The notes: generated by a model not told the origin, from the letters alone. A stretch of DNA of 64,000 nucleotides from VXRN01 sp965197695 (GCA_965197695.1 OZ240222.1:1426001-1490000), one strand, 5' to 3'. Shown: positions 15,702 to 25,388, numbered from the stretch's first letter. Program-made: numbers and translations.

Positions 15702-16799
15702 TCATACATTGAAGAGTATATACACCACGTCGCCATCCGCGACCGTGTACGATTTCCCCTCCTGTCGGAGGACGCCCTGTCTGCGGGCCTCAGCCTCGGT
15801 ACCGCAGCGAACCAGATCGTCGTAGGATACGACCTCCGCCCTGATGAAGCCGCGCTCCATGTCCGTGTGGATCAGCCTTGCCGCCATCACCGCCGGCTGC
15901 CCTCGGGTGAGCGTCCACGCGCGGACCTCATTCGAGCTGCACGTGAAGAAGCTGATCTGGTCGAGAGCCTGGTAAGACAGGCGGACCATACGGTCCAGTC
16001 CCGGCTCCCCGGCTCCGAGCGACTCCCTGAAGACAGCCTCGTCCTCCTCGGACATCTGGGTGAGCTCCATCTCCAGGCCGCCGAACAGCACCGCGGACCG
16101 GTACCCGGCCTCCTCGAACTCGCTGTCCAGTCGCGTCTGGATCTCTTCGGCGCGATCCATCTGGTCTTCGCCCGCGTTCACGACGACGATGCCGGGCTTG
16201 GCGGTCAGGAACTGGAACTCGTTCACGCGCCTGAGCTCATCGGGGCTCAGGCGCTGGTCACGAACAGGGACGCCGTTCTCCAGTCCATCCTTCAACCTGG
16301 AAATCAGCGCCCGCTCGCGGAGCAGCGCATCGCGGTCGCCGGCCCTTGCGCCCTTGGACCTCTGGTCGATCCGCTCAAGCCGCCGCTCGAGAATCTCCAG
16401 ATCGGAGAAGACCAGCTCGTACATCATGGTCTCGATGTCACGAAACGGGTCAACCCCATCACCCCCGTCGGGAACGGATGGGTCCTCGAACGCGCGGGCG
16501 ACGATCACCAGCGCGTCGACCGTCTGGAGCTGGTTGAGGTACTCACCGGACACGCCCCTGGTACGGCCCAGTCCGTCCGGGGCCGCGGGCAGATCGACGA
16601 ATGTGACCTCCGCGGGCGTCGTCTTCTCAGGTCGATACAACTCGGCGAGGACAGCGAGCCTGTCGTCAGGGACCTTGGAGACCCCAACGTTGGGCCTGGC
16701 CGACGTCGAGTACGCGGCGACCCGCGCCGAGCCTCGTGTAGCTGAGTTGAAAATTGTTGTCTTGCCGCTGTAGGGCAGTCCGATGATAGCAAGCTGCAT
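15702..16799 (-). CDS. ychF: Obg-family ATPase YchF
   Basis: Ribosome-associated P-loop NTPase of 365 residues. G1 is GLPYSGKTT at about 7-15, and G3 is VDLPAAPDG. The G4 position reads VVVNAGED instead of NKxD, as in YchF proteins that bind ATP rather than GTP. A C-terminal TGS domain follows the coiled-coil insert (GFIRAEVVSYDDL...DGDVVYILFNV). ATG 16799 matches the family start MQLAIIGLPY; the frame is open to 16856 but the extension is not conserved. The role is in translation or stress response, as known for the family. Confidence 0.93.
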   Translation of the reverse strand: MQLAIIGLPYSGKTTIFNSATRGSARVAAYSTSARPNVGVSKVPDDRLAVLAELYRPEKTTPAEVTFVDLPAAPDGLGRTRGVSGEYLNQLQTVDALVIVARAFEDPSVPDGGDGVDPFRDIETMMYELVFSDLEILERRLERIDQRSKGARAGDRDALLRERALISRLKDGLENGVPVRDQRLSPDELRRVNEFQFLTAKPGIVVVNAGEDQMDRAEEIQTRLDSEFEEAGYRSAVLFGGLEMELTQMSEEDEAVFRESLGAGEPGLDRMVRLSYQALDQISFFTCSSNEVRAWTLTRGQPAVMAARLIHTDMERGFIRAEVVSYDDLVRCGTEAEARRQGVLRQEGKSYTVADGDVVYILFNV

Positions 16800-16869
16800 G
16801 GTGGGTTTCGGGAGACGGGATATTATCGCAAGGTTCAGCGCGGACTGTCGCCACAAAGCTGAAAGGGCG

Positions 16870-17211
16870 CTAGTCGTCCAGGCTGCGGTACTCGCCGTCT
16901 ATCACTGTCCTCCCGTCATCGGGCTTGCGGCTGCCGCCCTGGTGTCCGGGGCGGCCGGCGACTTCCATCAGCACGTCTCGCGGCGTGAGCAGGATGAGGA
17001 GGAGGCCCGCCAACAGGAGCGCAAGCAGGTCGTCGATCCGGCCCAGGATCGGGATGAAGTCCGGGGCCAGGTCGATGGGGGAGATGATATACACGACCGC
17101 GGCAGGCAACAGCAACTTCAGCTTGAGCGGAACTCGCCTGTCCAGCATCAACCGCAGGATCAGCCGTGGGATCCCGGTCATGCTCAGCAGCGTCAGCACT
17201 CCCCTCAACAT
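16870..17211 (-). CDS. DUF1232/YkvA-family membrane protein
   Basis: A 113-residue protein with the DUF1232 core YIISPIDLAPDFIPILGRID and two hydrophobic segments (about 30-45 and 62-78). The C-terminal tail is polar (GRPGHQGGSRKPDDG). GAGGGGG precedes the ATG at 17211. It lies 70 bases upstream of ychF in the same direction and may be co-transcribed. Function of the family is unknown. Confidence 0.85.
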   Translation of the reverse strand: MLRGVLTLLSMTGIPRLILRLMLDRRVPLKLKLLLPAAVVYIISPIDLAPDFIPILGRIDDLLALLLAGLLLILLTPRDVLMEVAGRPGHQGGSRKPDDGRTVIDGEYRSLDD

Positions 17212-17357
17212 TGTTCCACCCCCTCTCGGTCTACTTCAGATTATAGACATACCTCCCCGATTCCGACACCCCTGATCCCCCATGTCTGATACCCTGAAGA
17301 TTGGGCCGGAGTCGATGAGTAACCCCACTATAAGGTGCGCGCGAGCGGCGAGAGACC

Positions 17358-18071
17358 ATGACACAAAACGCAATCGACCTGAACGGCGTGGGCAAGACCT
17401 TCGAGGTCGGGGCAACCACGGTCACGGCGCTTCAGGGGGTGGACCTGAACATCGCCGAAGGCGAGTTCGTGGTGGTGCTCGGACCCAGCGGCTCCGGCAA
17501 GACGACGCTGCTGAACCTGATCGGCGCGCTGGACACGCCGACATCCGGCACGATTCACGTGGCCGGACAGGACATCACGGGCTCATCCGGAGGCGAGCTG
17601 TTCGCCTTTCGCCGGCAGTCGGTCAGCTTCATCTTTCAGAGCTTCAACCTGTTCCCGGGCCTGACCGCGCGGGAGAACGTCCAGTTCGGAATCGACGTGG
17701 CCGGACGACGGAACGGATCGACGGCTCAGGATGTGCTGGCAAGTGTCGGACTTGGCGACAGGGTCTCCCACTTCCCTCACGAGCTGTCCGGAGGCGAACA
17801 GCAGCGCGTGGCCATCGCGAGAGCACTGGCGACCGACAACCCGGTTCTGCTGGCGGACGAGCCCACAGGGGAGTTGGACTTCGCCACCGGCGCACAGGTG
17901 CTGCGGCTGCTTCAGGAGCAGGCGGAGCGGGGCAAGACCATTCTGGTCGTTACGCACAACCGGGAGATTTCACGCATCGCCGACAGGGTGCTCCAGCTAT
18001 CGGGAGGCAGCATCGTCAGCGACGGACCGCCGCCCGACGGGAAGGCCGACATCGCGGACCTGAGCTGGTAG
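17358..18071 (+). CDS. ABC transporter ATPase, LolD/MacB type
   Basis: A 237-residue ATPase of the lipoprotein/macrolide exporter class. Walker A GPSGSGKTT at about 43-51, Q-loop FIFQSFNLFPGLT, signature LSGGEQQRVAIARAL, Walker B NPVLLADEPTGELD and switch VTHNREI. The phrase ADEPTGELD is diagnostic for MacB/LolD ATPases. It is followed after 129 bases by an FtsX-like permease on the same strand, its obvious partner. No periplasmic adaptor gene is adjacent. Confidence 0.92.
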   Translation: MTQNAIDLNGVGKTFEVGATTVTALQGVDLNIAEGEFVVVLGPSGSGKTTLLNLIGALDTPTSGTIHVAGQDITGSSGGELFAFRRQSVSFIFQSFNLFPGLTARENVQFGIDVAGRRNGSTAQDVLASVGLGDRVSHFPHELSGGEQQRVAIARALATDNPVLLADEPTGELDFATGAQVLRLLQEQAERGKTILVVTHNREISRIADRVLQLSGGSIVSDGPPPDGKADIADLSW

Positions 18072-18200
18072 GCCGCCGCCGGCTCCCGGAGACCGGGACA
18101 CAGCGGACGGAGGGGCGAGCTGGGCGCAAGGATCCCCGCGGTCGCCTCGATGGACGCATGAGCGACGAACCTATGAAAGCGAATCGACGCAGAGGCGAAG

Positions 18201-20621
18201 ATGATCTGGCTTAAGCTGTCCTGGCGCGATCTTCGTTCCAGGTGGGTGCAGGTGGCCGCCATCGCGATCGTGATCGCGTTCGGCACGGGCGTTTTCTCCG
18301 GCCTGCGGAGCATGAACGTGTGGCGCGGGCTGTCCAACGACGCCAGCTACGAGGCCGCCAACACGTTCGACCTGCGCGTCAAGCTGGGGACCGGAAGCCT
18401 TGTGGAGCGGGGACGGCTGCTCGACATCCTTTCGGAGATCGACGTTTCCTCCGTCGCCGTCGCTGAAGAGAGGCTGATCCTTCCAAGCCAGGTCTCCGTC
18501 GAAACCGAGGACGGGAAGGTGATAGTTCCCGGCCGGCTGGTGGGAGTCGACCTGACCGACGACGGACCGCACGTCAATACGCTGCACGCCAAGGTCGGCA
18601 GGAATCTCGAGACTGCCGACGCCGGTGAGGACCTGGTGGTCCTGGAGCACAATTTCGCCAAGTTCTACAAGTTGCCCGGATCGGGACCCGCGAGCCTTTC
18701 GGGCGGTGTCCCCGTCGAGTACGTCGGTCAGGCGCTGTCGCCGGAGTACTTCTTCGTCGTCACGCCCGAGGGCGGAATACTCGCGCAGGCGAACTTCGCC
18801 GCCGTTTTCACCTCAATCGAGACGGCCCAGCGGCTCGGCGGTGCGGACGGCAAGGTCAACGACCTCCTGGTGAGGCTCAATCCCGGCGCGGACGATTCCG
18901 ACCTGTTCGCGGCCCTCGGCGAACGGTTCGAAGAGATCGGCGGAACGGTCTCCAGGAGACTGGACGATCCGTCCATCAGGGTGATGATCGAGGACGTGGA
19001 GGGCGACCGGCAGTTCAACACGGTGCTTGCGATCGCAATACTCGGCGGCGCGGTGTTCGCGGCGTTCAACCTCACCAGCCGTATCATGGACTCGCAGCGT
19101 CGGGAGATCGGAATAGCGCTGGCGCTGGGCGTGCCTGCGCTCCGGGTCGCGTTCAGACCGCTGCTGTTCAGCGCGCAGGTCGCGCTGCTGGGCGTCGTGT
19201 TTGGGATCGGGATGGGAGTTATAATGGCGGAAGCGCTTGGCGGGTACCTCGAGGACTTCCTGCCGCTGCCCGAATGGCGCACGCCGTTCCAGTTCAACCT
19301 CTTCATAGCCGCGGCAGTTCTGGGATTCGCCATACCTTTTCTCGCGACGGCAATCCCGGTCTGGAGGGCGGTGCGCGTGCCGCCGGTAAACGCGATCAGG
19401 ACCGGCCACCTCGCCGCGCGCGCCGGCGGTCTGGCGTGGCTGATCACCAAGCTCCGGATACCGGGGCGCACCGTCAGGCAGATACCGTTTCGGAACATCG
19501 CGCGCGCCCCCAGACGCACCCTGCTCACGGCGCTCGCAATCTCGGCGATCGTCACGGTGCTGGTGCTTCTCATGGGGATGCTGGACTCGTTCCTGGGAAC
19601 GCTGGACCGGAGCGCGGTCGAGACGGCGGGAACCAGCCCCGACCGCATAGAGATTACGCTCGACACCTTCTATCCGCGTGGCTCGCCGACCGTACAGGGC
19701 ATAGTCGATCTGCCGGCCACGGCCGACGTGGAGCCGGGACTCCGAGTCGGCGGCGAGATCTCCAGCGCGGACGATTCGTTCGAGGTGTTCGTTCACTTCA
19801 TTGACTTCGACAGCAACCTGTGGCTCCCGACGGTCACCGAGGGAAGCCTGGACGCATCCACGCCCGGCGTGCTGATCTCCGAGAAGGCCGCCAGCGACCT
19901 CGGAGTGGAGCCGGGGGATTCAGTGAGTCTGCGCCACCCCGTGCTCAGCGGCCCGGCTTCGTTCGCCTTCGGCGAGTCCAACCTGCCCGTCCTGGGTCTG
20001 CACCCACACCCTTTCAGGATCAACGTTTACCTGCACGTCGATCACGTGTCGATGATCGGAGTTGACGGGCTGACGAACGTCATCAGCGCGCGTCCGTCGA
20101 ACAGCGTTGACACGGACACGTTGAAAGAAGACCTGTTCAGCCTGCCAGGCGTCGGCTCGGTGCAGAAGGCCACGGCGGCGGCGGACGTCTTCAAGGACCA
20201 GTTCGAGCAGTACACCGGTCTGCTTCAGCTGCTTCAGATACTCATAATGGCGCTGGCGCTCCTGATCGCGTACAACACCGCGAGCATCAACATGGACGAA
20301 CGCCAGAGGGAGCACGCCACCATGTTCGCCTACGGGCTGCCGGTACGGACGGTGCTGGGCATGGCGGTTGCCGAGAGCGCGATCCTGGGCGTGATTTCCA
20401 CGCTGCTGGGCCTGATCGGCGGCTACCTGCTGCTCCAATGGGTGGTCATAGTGCTGATGCCGGCAGCCATGCCGGACCTGGGCATGACCGTTCTGTTCAA
20501 ACCGTTGACGCTTGTGACCGCAGTGGCGCTCGGGATCGCGGCGGTCGCCGTCGCGCCTCTGCTGACCGTGCGACGGCTGCGAAGGATGAACATCCCTTCG
20601 ACGCTGCGAGTCATGGAGTAG
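18201..20621 (+). CDS. FtsX-like ABC transporter permease (two-domain, 806 residues)
   Basis: Large permease with N-terminal TM1 (about 15-35) and a big extracytoplasmic domain (about 40-270). Two FtsX modules follow, TM clusters at about 275-400 and 680-790, separated by a second extracytoplasmic domain (about 470-670). The duplicated topology with about ten TM segments resembles LolC/E-type fused permeases. RRLRRMNIPSTLRVME is the usual FtsX tail. ATG 18201 has AGAGGCGAAG upstream. A short in-frame-independent ORF of 18 codons (18158-18214) overlaps the start and could influence translation. It works with the ATPase at 17358; the substrate may be lipid or lipoprotein (family knowledge). Confidence 0.88.
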   Translation: MIWLKLSWRDLRSRWVQVAAIAIVIAFGTGVFSGLRSMNVWRGLSNDASYEAANTFDLRVKLGTGSLVERGRLLDILSEIDVSSVAVAEERLILPSQVSVETEDGKVIVPGRLVGVDLTDDGPHVNTLHAKVGRNLETADAGEDLVVLEHNFAKFYKLPGSGPASLSGGVPVEYVGQALSPEYFFVVTPEGGILAQANFAAVFTSIETAQRLGGADGKVNDLLVRLNPGADDSDLFAALGERFEEIGGTVSRRLDDPSIRVMIEDVEGDRQFNTVLAIAILGGAVFAAFNLTSRIMDSQRREIGIALALGVPALRVAFRPLLFSAQVALLGVVFGIGMGVIMAEALGGYLEDFLPLPEWRTPFQFNLFIAAAVLGFAIPFLATAIPVWRAVRVPPVNAIRTGHLAARAGGLAWLITKLRIPGRTVRQIPFRNIARAPRRTLLTALAISAIVTVLVLLMGMLDSFLGTLDRSAVETAGTSPDRIEITLDTFYPRGSPTVQGIVDLPATADVEPGLRVGGEISSADDSFEVFVHFIDFDSNLWLPTVTEGSLDASTPGVLISEKAASDLGVEPGDSVSLRHPVLSGPASFAFGESNLPVLGLHPHPFRINVYLHVDHVSMIGVDGLTNVISARPSNSVDTDTLKEDLFSLPGVGSVQKATAAADVFKDQFEQYTGLLQLLQILIMALALLIAYNTASINMDERQREHATMFAYGLPVRTVLGMAVAESAILGVISTLLGLIGGYLLLQWVVIVLMPAAMPDLGMTVLFKPLTLVTAVALGIAAVAVAPLLTVRRLRRMNIPSTLRVME

Positions 20622-20632
20622 GACGCAGACTC

Positions 20633-21646
20633 GTGATTTCGCTGATCTATGGAGAAGACGAGGTCCGAGTCGACGAGGCTACAGCGGCGGTCATCCGGTC
20701 CGCCGGCCCCGACGAGCTGCGCGACGTCAACAGCACCACGCTCGCGGCGGATGATCTCGGACCCAACGCGGTAATGAGCGCAGCGTTCACCGTTCCATTC
20801 CTGGCGGAGCGGCGGGTCGTGGTGGTGAAAGGACTGCTCTCCAAGTTTGACCGCGGGGCGCGGGGAAGGTCCGCGGCGCGTGGCAGGGGTTCCGGTCAAT
20901 CGGACATAGCGCCATGGTCGAGCATGGTTGAGCAGCTTCCGTCGATGCCTCCCACGACGCATCTGGCGTTCGTGGACGGCGGAGTCGGCAGGAACAACCC
21001 GCTGCTGCGGAAGCTGGCCCCGATGTCGGAGGTCCACGAGTTCCCGCTGCCGAGGGATCGCGGCATGGCCGGCTGGATCGCGCAGCGCGCGACGGAGCTG
21101 AACGTCGACATCGAGCCTGCCGCGTGTGCCGTTCTGGCCGACGCGGTGGGGAGACAGCCCAGGCTGATCGACTCCGAGCTCCGCAAGCTGTCGCTGTACG
21201 CGAGCGGAAGGCGGGCCGTGGTGGATGACGTGAGGGAGATGGTCGCCTACGTTCGGGAGGCCAACATATTCCAGGCGGTCGACGCCGTGATCGACGGCCG
21301 GACCGGGGTCGCGCTCCGCCTGGTACGTCGAATCATGGACGACGGGAATCCGGCGGCGTACCTGATGACGATGATCGCTCGACAGGTCCGGCTACTGCTC
21401 ATGGCCAAGGACATGGAAGTCCGGCGGCTGCCGCGCGACGAGATCGGGCGACGGCTGCGACTGTCGGGCTGGGTGTTGAACAAGACGCTTCAGCAGGCGA
21501 GTCGCCTGTCGTTGAGCCATCTGGCTGAAGTCCACGCCAGACTCATCGAGACGGACCTGACGCTGAAGACGAAGCCCATCGAGGAACAGCTCGCCATAGA
21601 GCTACTCATCGCCGAGCTGACGATGGGCGTCACGCAGGCCAGGTAG
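20633..21646 (+). CDS. holA: DNA polymerase III delta subunit
   Basis: Clamp-loader subunit of 337 residues, the usual HolA length. Diagnostic parts are the N-terminal ISLIYGEDEVRVDEA (the YGxDxxLxxE motif), the FLAERRVVVVKGL segment, DSELRKLSLYA in the middle and the C-terminal IEEQLAIELLIAELT. The GTG at 20633 is taken as start because YGED must lie near residue 5 and AGTAGGA lies upstream; an open frame to 20438 overlaps the permease gene and is spurious. It follows the permease by 11 bases. Confidence 0.9.
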   Translation: MISLIYGEDEVRVDEATAAVIRSAGPDELRDVNSTTLAADDLGPNAVMSAAFTVPFLAERRVVVVKGLLSKFDRGARGRSAARGRGSGQSDIAPWSSMVEQLPSMPPTTHLAFVDGGVGRNNPLLRKLAPMSEVHEFPLPRDRGMAGWIAQRATELNVDIEPAACAVLADAVGRQPRLIDSELRKLSLYASGRRAVVDDVREMVAYVREANIFQAVDAVIDGRTGVALRLVRRIMDDGNPAAYLMTMIARQVRLLLMAKDMEVRRLPRDEIGRRLRLSGWVLNKTLQQASRLSLSHLAEVHARLIETDLTLKTKPIEEQLAIELLIAELTMGVTQAR

Positions 21647-21658
21647 AAAAACAGCAGA

Positions 21659-21677
21659 GGCGGGTCTGAAACCCGCC
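21659..21677. repeat. GC-rich palindrome between convergent genes
   Basis: GGCGGGTCTGAAACCCGCC: arms GGCGGGT and ACCCGCC around a 5-base centre, of the same type as 2702-2722. It sits between the stops of holA (+) and korB (-), so it may end both transcripts, although no T run follows. Confidence 0.5.
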
Positions 21678-21709
21678 CCTGTTATCTGCGTCAATGTGTT
21701 TCGGCTGCG

Positions 21710-22579
21710 CTAGATCGCGAAGCTGTCCAACAGGGTGGACACGGACCGGGCCGGAGCCTTTTCCGATATGTCCTGAATCCGCTGGTCGAACGTGGGGCGG
21801 TCAGCGTCCCGGTAGATGACACCGAGGGGAATACCGCCTGAGGATGCTATCTGGAACGCAGACTCGGTGTCGGTCTCGTCGTAGTCGTCCGGGACATCGT
21901 AGGCCAGACCCGGAATGCCCTTCCGTGGGTTGCCCTTCAGGACGTCGTAGGTGTTGTTGTACTCGGTACACGGCGACTGGACGTGGACGATCGCGAACCC
22001 CGGATGGTCCATCGCGTCAACTACCATCTGCGTCATGGGCCTGATCTGGCTGGATATTGCAGACGCGATGTAGGACACGCCCATGCTGAGATACATCTGG
22101 AATGGGTTCATCTTCTCCTCTGCCTTGCCGAACGGGGTCGAGCTGGTGACGACGCCCAATTCGGTCGTCGGAGAGCTCTGGCCCTTTGTCAGACCGTAAA
22201 CTCCGTTGTCCATGACGACAGCGGTTACGTTGAGGTTTCTGGCAGCCTGGGGCCCAATATGCTCGAACCCGATGCCGAGGAAGTCGCCGTCGCCGGCCAC
22301 AACCACGACGTTGAGGTCCGGGCGCGCCATCTTGACGCCCATCGCGATGGGGAGCGTCCTGCCGTGGATTCCGTGGAACCCGAACGGCTGCGCGTCGCTC
22401 TCGAGCATGTGGACCATGTTGCCGGAGCACCCGATCCCGGCCACCACGACGTTGTTCTCCATCGGAGTCTCGGTCTCAACGATGCGGCGCTGAATCGCCC
22501 CTTCGAGCGCGCGACGCACGCCGAAATCACCGCAGCCTGGACACCACTTGAAGTCGTACTCCGGGTTCTTGCTGGTCAT
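21710..22579 (-). CDS. korB: 2-oxoacid:ferredoxin oxidoreductase, beta subunit
   Basis: Thiamine-diphosphate-binding subunit of a 2-oxoacid (probably 2-oxoglutarate) ferredoxin oxidoreductase, which interconverts 2-oxoacid plus CoA and acyl-CoA plus CO2. Of 289 residues: iron-sulfur Cys ligands C13 and C16 in WCPGCGDFG, C51 in GIGCSGN and C204 in SPCTEYN. The ThDP motif is GDGDFLGIGFEH at 97-108, with DNGVYGLTKGQSSPT after it. The ATG overlaps the korA stop (ATGA, 22576-22579), so they are translationally coupled. The Kor rather than Por assignment rests on overall pattern and is moderate. Confidence 0.92.
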   Translation of the reverse strand: MTSKNPEYDFKWCPGCGDFGVRRALEGAIQRRIVETETPMENNVVVAGIGCSGNMVHMLESDAQPFGFHGIHGRTLPIAMGVKMARPDLNVVVVAGDGDFLGIGFEHIGPQAARNLNVTAVVMDNGVYGLTKGQSSPTTELGVVTSSTPFGKAEEKMNPFQMYLSMGVSYIASAISSQIRPMTQMVVDAMDHPGFAIVHVQSPCTEYNNTYDVLKGNPRKGIPGLAYDVPDDYDETDTESAFQIASSGGIPLGVIYRDADRPTFDQRIQDISEKAPARSVSTLLDSFAI

Positions 22580-24291
22580 GCGACTACACTCTCTTTCTGG
22601 TGAACTCCGGCCTTATCCAAAATGGCGTCTGCCAAGTCTCGGACTTTGAACGGGAGTCCCGTGAACTGTGTGATGGACTCGGCCCTGATGCCGAGAGACC
22701 TCAGATGCGATGAGAACTGACCCATGAAGTTCAGCTCGGGAACGATAACCAGGTCCTTGGCGCGGAGCTCCTCGACGAGTCCGGACGGCAGCGGGTTGAG
22801 GAACATCGTGTAGTACCACCCCAGGTCGGCGCCTGCGGCGGTAAGCTGCCTCCACGCGCCGAGCGTTGGTCCCTTGGATCCTCCCCAGGGCATCACCGCG
22901 ACGCTGGCGGCGGTATTCTCGCTCTCGTATGTGCCGTCAGTGAGCAGATCGACCTTGCTGAAACGACGCGTCGTCATCTGTATATGGCGTTCGGGCCTGT
23001 GGGTAGTGTCTCCCATGCCATCATGCTCGGAGCCATTGGCGACGTAGGCGCCCGGCCCCCCCGGCAGCGGCATCGGGGACATGTCCCAGCTTTCGTACCG
23101 ATGGTAGCCGTTGGTGCCCATGTAGGTCTTCCGGCGCTCGACCGCGATCTTTCCAAGGTCCGGCTTTGGTATGTTCTGGTTACGCTCGGAAAGCATGTGC
23201 TCGCTGAGAATGACGACAGGCCCCTGGTACCTTTCCGCCCAGTTGAAGGCGTGGATGGAGGCTTGGAAACACTCTTCAACGGTCCCGGGCGCGATGATCG
23301 GAAGTCTGACGTCACCGTGACCGGGATACATTGCGGACATGAGGTCCGACTGCTCCGTCTTGGTGGGAAGTCCGGTGGACGGTCCTCCGCGTTGGATATC
23401 GGCGACCACCAGCGGTATCTCGGCCATCCATGCCAGACCTAGCCCCTCGCCCATCAGGGAGAATCCGGGGCCGGCGGTCCCTGTCATGGCCTTCTTGCCG
23501 GCGAATCCGGCGCCGATGATGCTCGTGATCGACTCGATCTCGGACGTAGCCTGATAAACGAACTTTCCGGGACCCGCGAGGTTGTTCTCCAGCCAGATCA
23601 GAAGCGAAGTGGCCGGGGAGATCGGGTATCCGACGTAAACGTCGAGTCCGGCGGCCAGCGCGCCGAGTCCCAAAGCCTGGTTGCCGTTGATCAGGATCTG
23701 CGCTCCCTCCGGAGGGATCGAGTCCGCCAGCTCCCCGAGATTGAAACCGCTCTTCTCGGCCTCGACCCTTCCCAGGCCCAGGGCCTGGTGGTTGGATTCG
23801 ATGATCTGCTGGTCATTCGGGCGTCCGCGGGTGAACCGCTTGGTTACGAAGTCCTCCAGGATCTGCTGGTCGATTCCAACCAGAAATGCCAGCGCGCCCA
23901 TGACGACCATGTTCGCGGCCCGGGCGTTGCCGGTGGACCGCGCCAGCTCGTCGAACCGCATACCGAAGCTCTTGCCATCGGGCTCGAGCTCGAACTCTTC
24001 GGAGTTGTAGATAATAACTCCGGTCTCAGCGACCTCCCCCTTGTGCGTGTCGTAAGCGTACTCGTTGAACGCGACCAAGACATCGAGGTCATCACCGGAG
24101 CTGAGCACCGGCTCGGTGGATATCCGGGTCTGAGTCCATGTGGGGCCCCCTCTGATCTGTGAGGGGAAGGTGGAGAACGTCTGGACGTGGTATCCGACCT
24201 GGGCGTTGGCTTGAGCGAACCCCTCGGCCGAAGTGACCACGCCCTGGCCGCCCTCTCCGGCGAACCGGACTACGAAATCGGTCTTCTTCAA
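22576..24291 (-). CDS. korA: 2-oxoacid:ferredoxin oxidoreductase, fused gamma-alpha subunit
   Basis: Gamma domain first (about 1-190, FAGEGGQGVV near the start and QIRGGPTWTQTRIS), then alpha domain with NGNQALGLGALAAG, the YPISPATSLLIWLE substrate loop and QRGGPSTGLPTKTEQSDL. Fused gamma-alpha subunits are typical of anaerobe-like and Chloroflexota Kor enzymes. The frame is open to 24372. A TTG at 24291, with GGGAGTGA upstream, gives the family-type start MKKTDFVVRFAGEGG and is preferred (571 residues). A TTGACA-N18-TATATT promoter lies about 250 bases upstream. The gene pair supplies or consumes low-potential ferredoxin. Confidence 0.9.
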   Translation of the reverse strand: MKKTDFVVRFAGEGGQGVVTSAEGFAQANAQVGYHVQTFSTFPSQIRGGPTWTQTRISTEPVLSSGDDLDVLVAFNEYAYDTHKGEVAETGVIIYNSEEFELEPDGKSFGMRFDELARSTGNARAANMVVMGALAFLVGIDQQILEDFVTKRFTRGRPNDQQIIESNHQALGLGRVEAEKSGFNLGELADSIPPEGAQILINGNQALGLGALAAGLDVYVGYPISPATSLLIWLENNLAGPGKFVYQATSEIESITSIIGAGFAGKKAMTGTAGPGFSLMGEGLGLAWMAEIPLVVADIQRGGPSTGLPTKTEQSDLMSAMYPGHGDVRLPIIAPGTVEECFQASIHAFNWAERYQGPVVILSEHMLSERNQNIPKPDLGKIAVERRKTYMGTNGYHRYESWDMSPMPLPGGPGAYVANGSEHDGMGDTTHRPERHIQMTTRRFSKVDLLTDGTYESENTAASVAVMPWGGSKGPTLGAWRQLTAAGADLGWYYTMFLNPLPSGLVEELRAKDLVIVPELNFMGQFSSHLRSLGIRAESITQFTGLPFKVRDLADAILDKAGVHQKESVVA

Positions 24292-24548
24292 TTCTTCACT
24301 CCCTGCAGGGCTGGGCTGCAAACAGCCGCAAATAGCGCACCAAGCCACACGGTATTCATGAAATGAGACCAAGGCCGCCGTGGCCGACCCGCGACGGCAG
24401 GCCCGATAATGACGACGGCCCTCCGGAGGCGACTCTGGCGGGCCGGTGCATTACCTCGATGGTCGGTGGGCAATTGCTGGGATCGGAGGCTTTTGGTGTC
24501 GAAATCAGGTTTGGTAAAGCGCAATCTGATGACCCAGACGCATACCTG

Positions 24549-24578
24549 AATATATCAGTTGGTATTTGGAAGTGTCAA
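24549..24578 (-). promoter_or_regulatory. Strong sigma-70-type promoter for korAB
   Basis: Minus strand TTGACA (24578-24573), 18-base spacer, TATATT (24554-24549). The AT-rich patch stands out in GC-rich surroundings. The leader to the korA start would be about 250 bases. The rest of the gap 24292-24627 shows no gene. Confidence 0.5.
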
Positions 24579-24627
24579 TTTTGTGACGGGTTGCACAAGG
24601 GGCGTTTAGCGTGGTGGGCGGTGGGCG

Positions 24628-24891
24628 CTAACTCCGATAGGTTGCCTCATTCCGGCGTGCGACTCTCAGGATCACAACCAACAGCTCATCCGCGTGTACC
24701 TCATAGACGACTCTGAATCTACGGACTCGAATCCTCCATGTGCGTTCTTCCCCTCTCAGCTTGACACTGCCGCGTGGGTATGGATTGCCAGCCAGTCCAT
24801 AGATGGCGGACTCGATACGGTCCCGGAGAATGCGGTCGATTCGGCGAAGGTGTCTCTGCGCGGCGGGTGAAACCTCGACGCGGTAGTTCAT
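24628..24891 (-). CDS. RelE/ParE-family toxin
   Basis: An 87-residue protein starting MNYRVEVSPAAQRHLRRIDR, the standard RelE/ParE N-terminus, with VKLRGEERTWRIRVRRFRVV and the basic C-terminal strand RVARRNEATY carrying catalytic-type Arg and Tyr. These toxins cleave mRNA on the ribosome (RelE) or inhibit gyrase (ParE). The ATG at 24891 overlaps the antitoxin stop (ATGA). An upstream extension to 24966 is rejected because it overlaps the antitoxin. It appears full length. Confidence 0.85.
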   Translation of the reverse strand: MNYRVEVSPAAQRHLRRIDRILRDRIESAIYGLAGNPYPRGSVKLRGEERTWRIRVRRFRVVYEVHADELLVVILRVARRNEATYRS

Positions 24892-25142
24892 AGGTCGTGA
24901 TCGGGCTCCTCTTCGCGCAGACTGTCGAAGAAGGCTTGGGCTTCCATCCCACCTTGTTCTTCCCACTCTCGCCGAGCTTTCTCCACCTCGTCGCGCTCTT
25001 CTACGTCCAACTCAGCGTCAGTCCGCCACTCTCGCAGGGCTTGGACTATCACGTCCTGGACAGCGCAGCCGGTGCTCATCGCCTCGGCTTCGATCGCCGA
25101 GTAGAGTGAATCGTCGTCCAGAACTAGGGTTAGCTCCTTCAT
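24888..25142 (-). CDS. Antitoxin of the RelE/ParE-type pair
   Basis: An 84-residue acidic protein starting MKELTLVLDDDSLYSAIEAE, with a ribbon-helix-helix-like N-terminus and a charged helical C-terminus (EERDEVEKARREWEEQGG) likely to wrap the toxin. It lies upstream of and overlaps the toxin gene. GGAGGGA precedes the ATG at 25142. It is a paralog of the antitoxin at 44958-45191. The 246 bases upstream (25143-25388) show no gene. Confidence 0.8.
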   Translation of the reverse strand: MKELTLVLDDDSLYSAIEAEAMSTGCAVQDVIVQALREWRTDAELDVEERDEVEKARREWEEQGGMEAQAFFDSLREEEPDHDL

Positions 25143-25388
25143 CAGTCCCTCCTAGTGTCGCGCGTTCTTCTCGGTCTGGATGCTATTCTACCGCAGATGC
25201 GTCATAAGCCTGTCGCGGTGGTGGCCGTTGTCGGTTGTGATGTCCGCCGCCGCGATGAGTACGACGTCGTTCGGATGGCGGAACAATGCGTTACTCGACA
25301 AGCGTCGCCAGCGCTTCCCGCTCCTTGCCTGGCTGAGGGACCATCGTCATGTAGGGTGGCTTGTCGTCTTTTCCCTTGCGGGCCTGAA

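Noticed and set aside
18158..18214. An 18-codon leader peptide before the FtsX-like permease
   Set aside because: It overlaps the permease start but has no clear ribosome site or attenuator-like structure; chance is as likely.
25143..25388. Possible small gene between antitoxin and NHL protein
   Set aside because: Frames on both strands lack start sites and protein-like composition.
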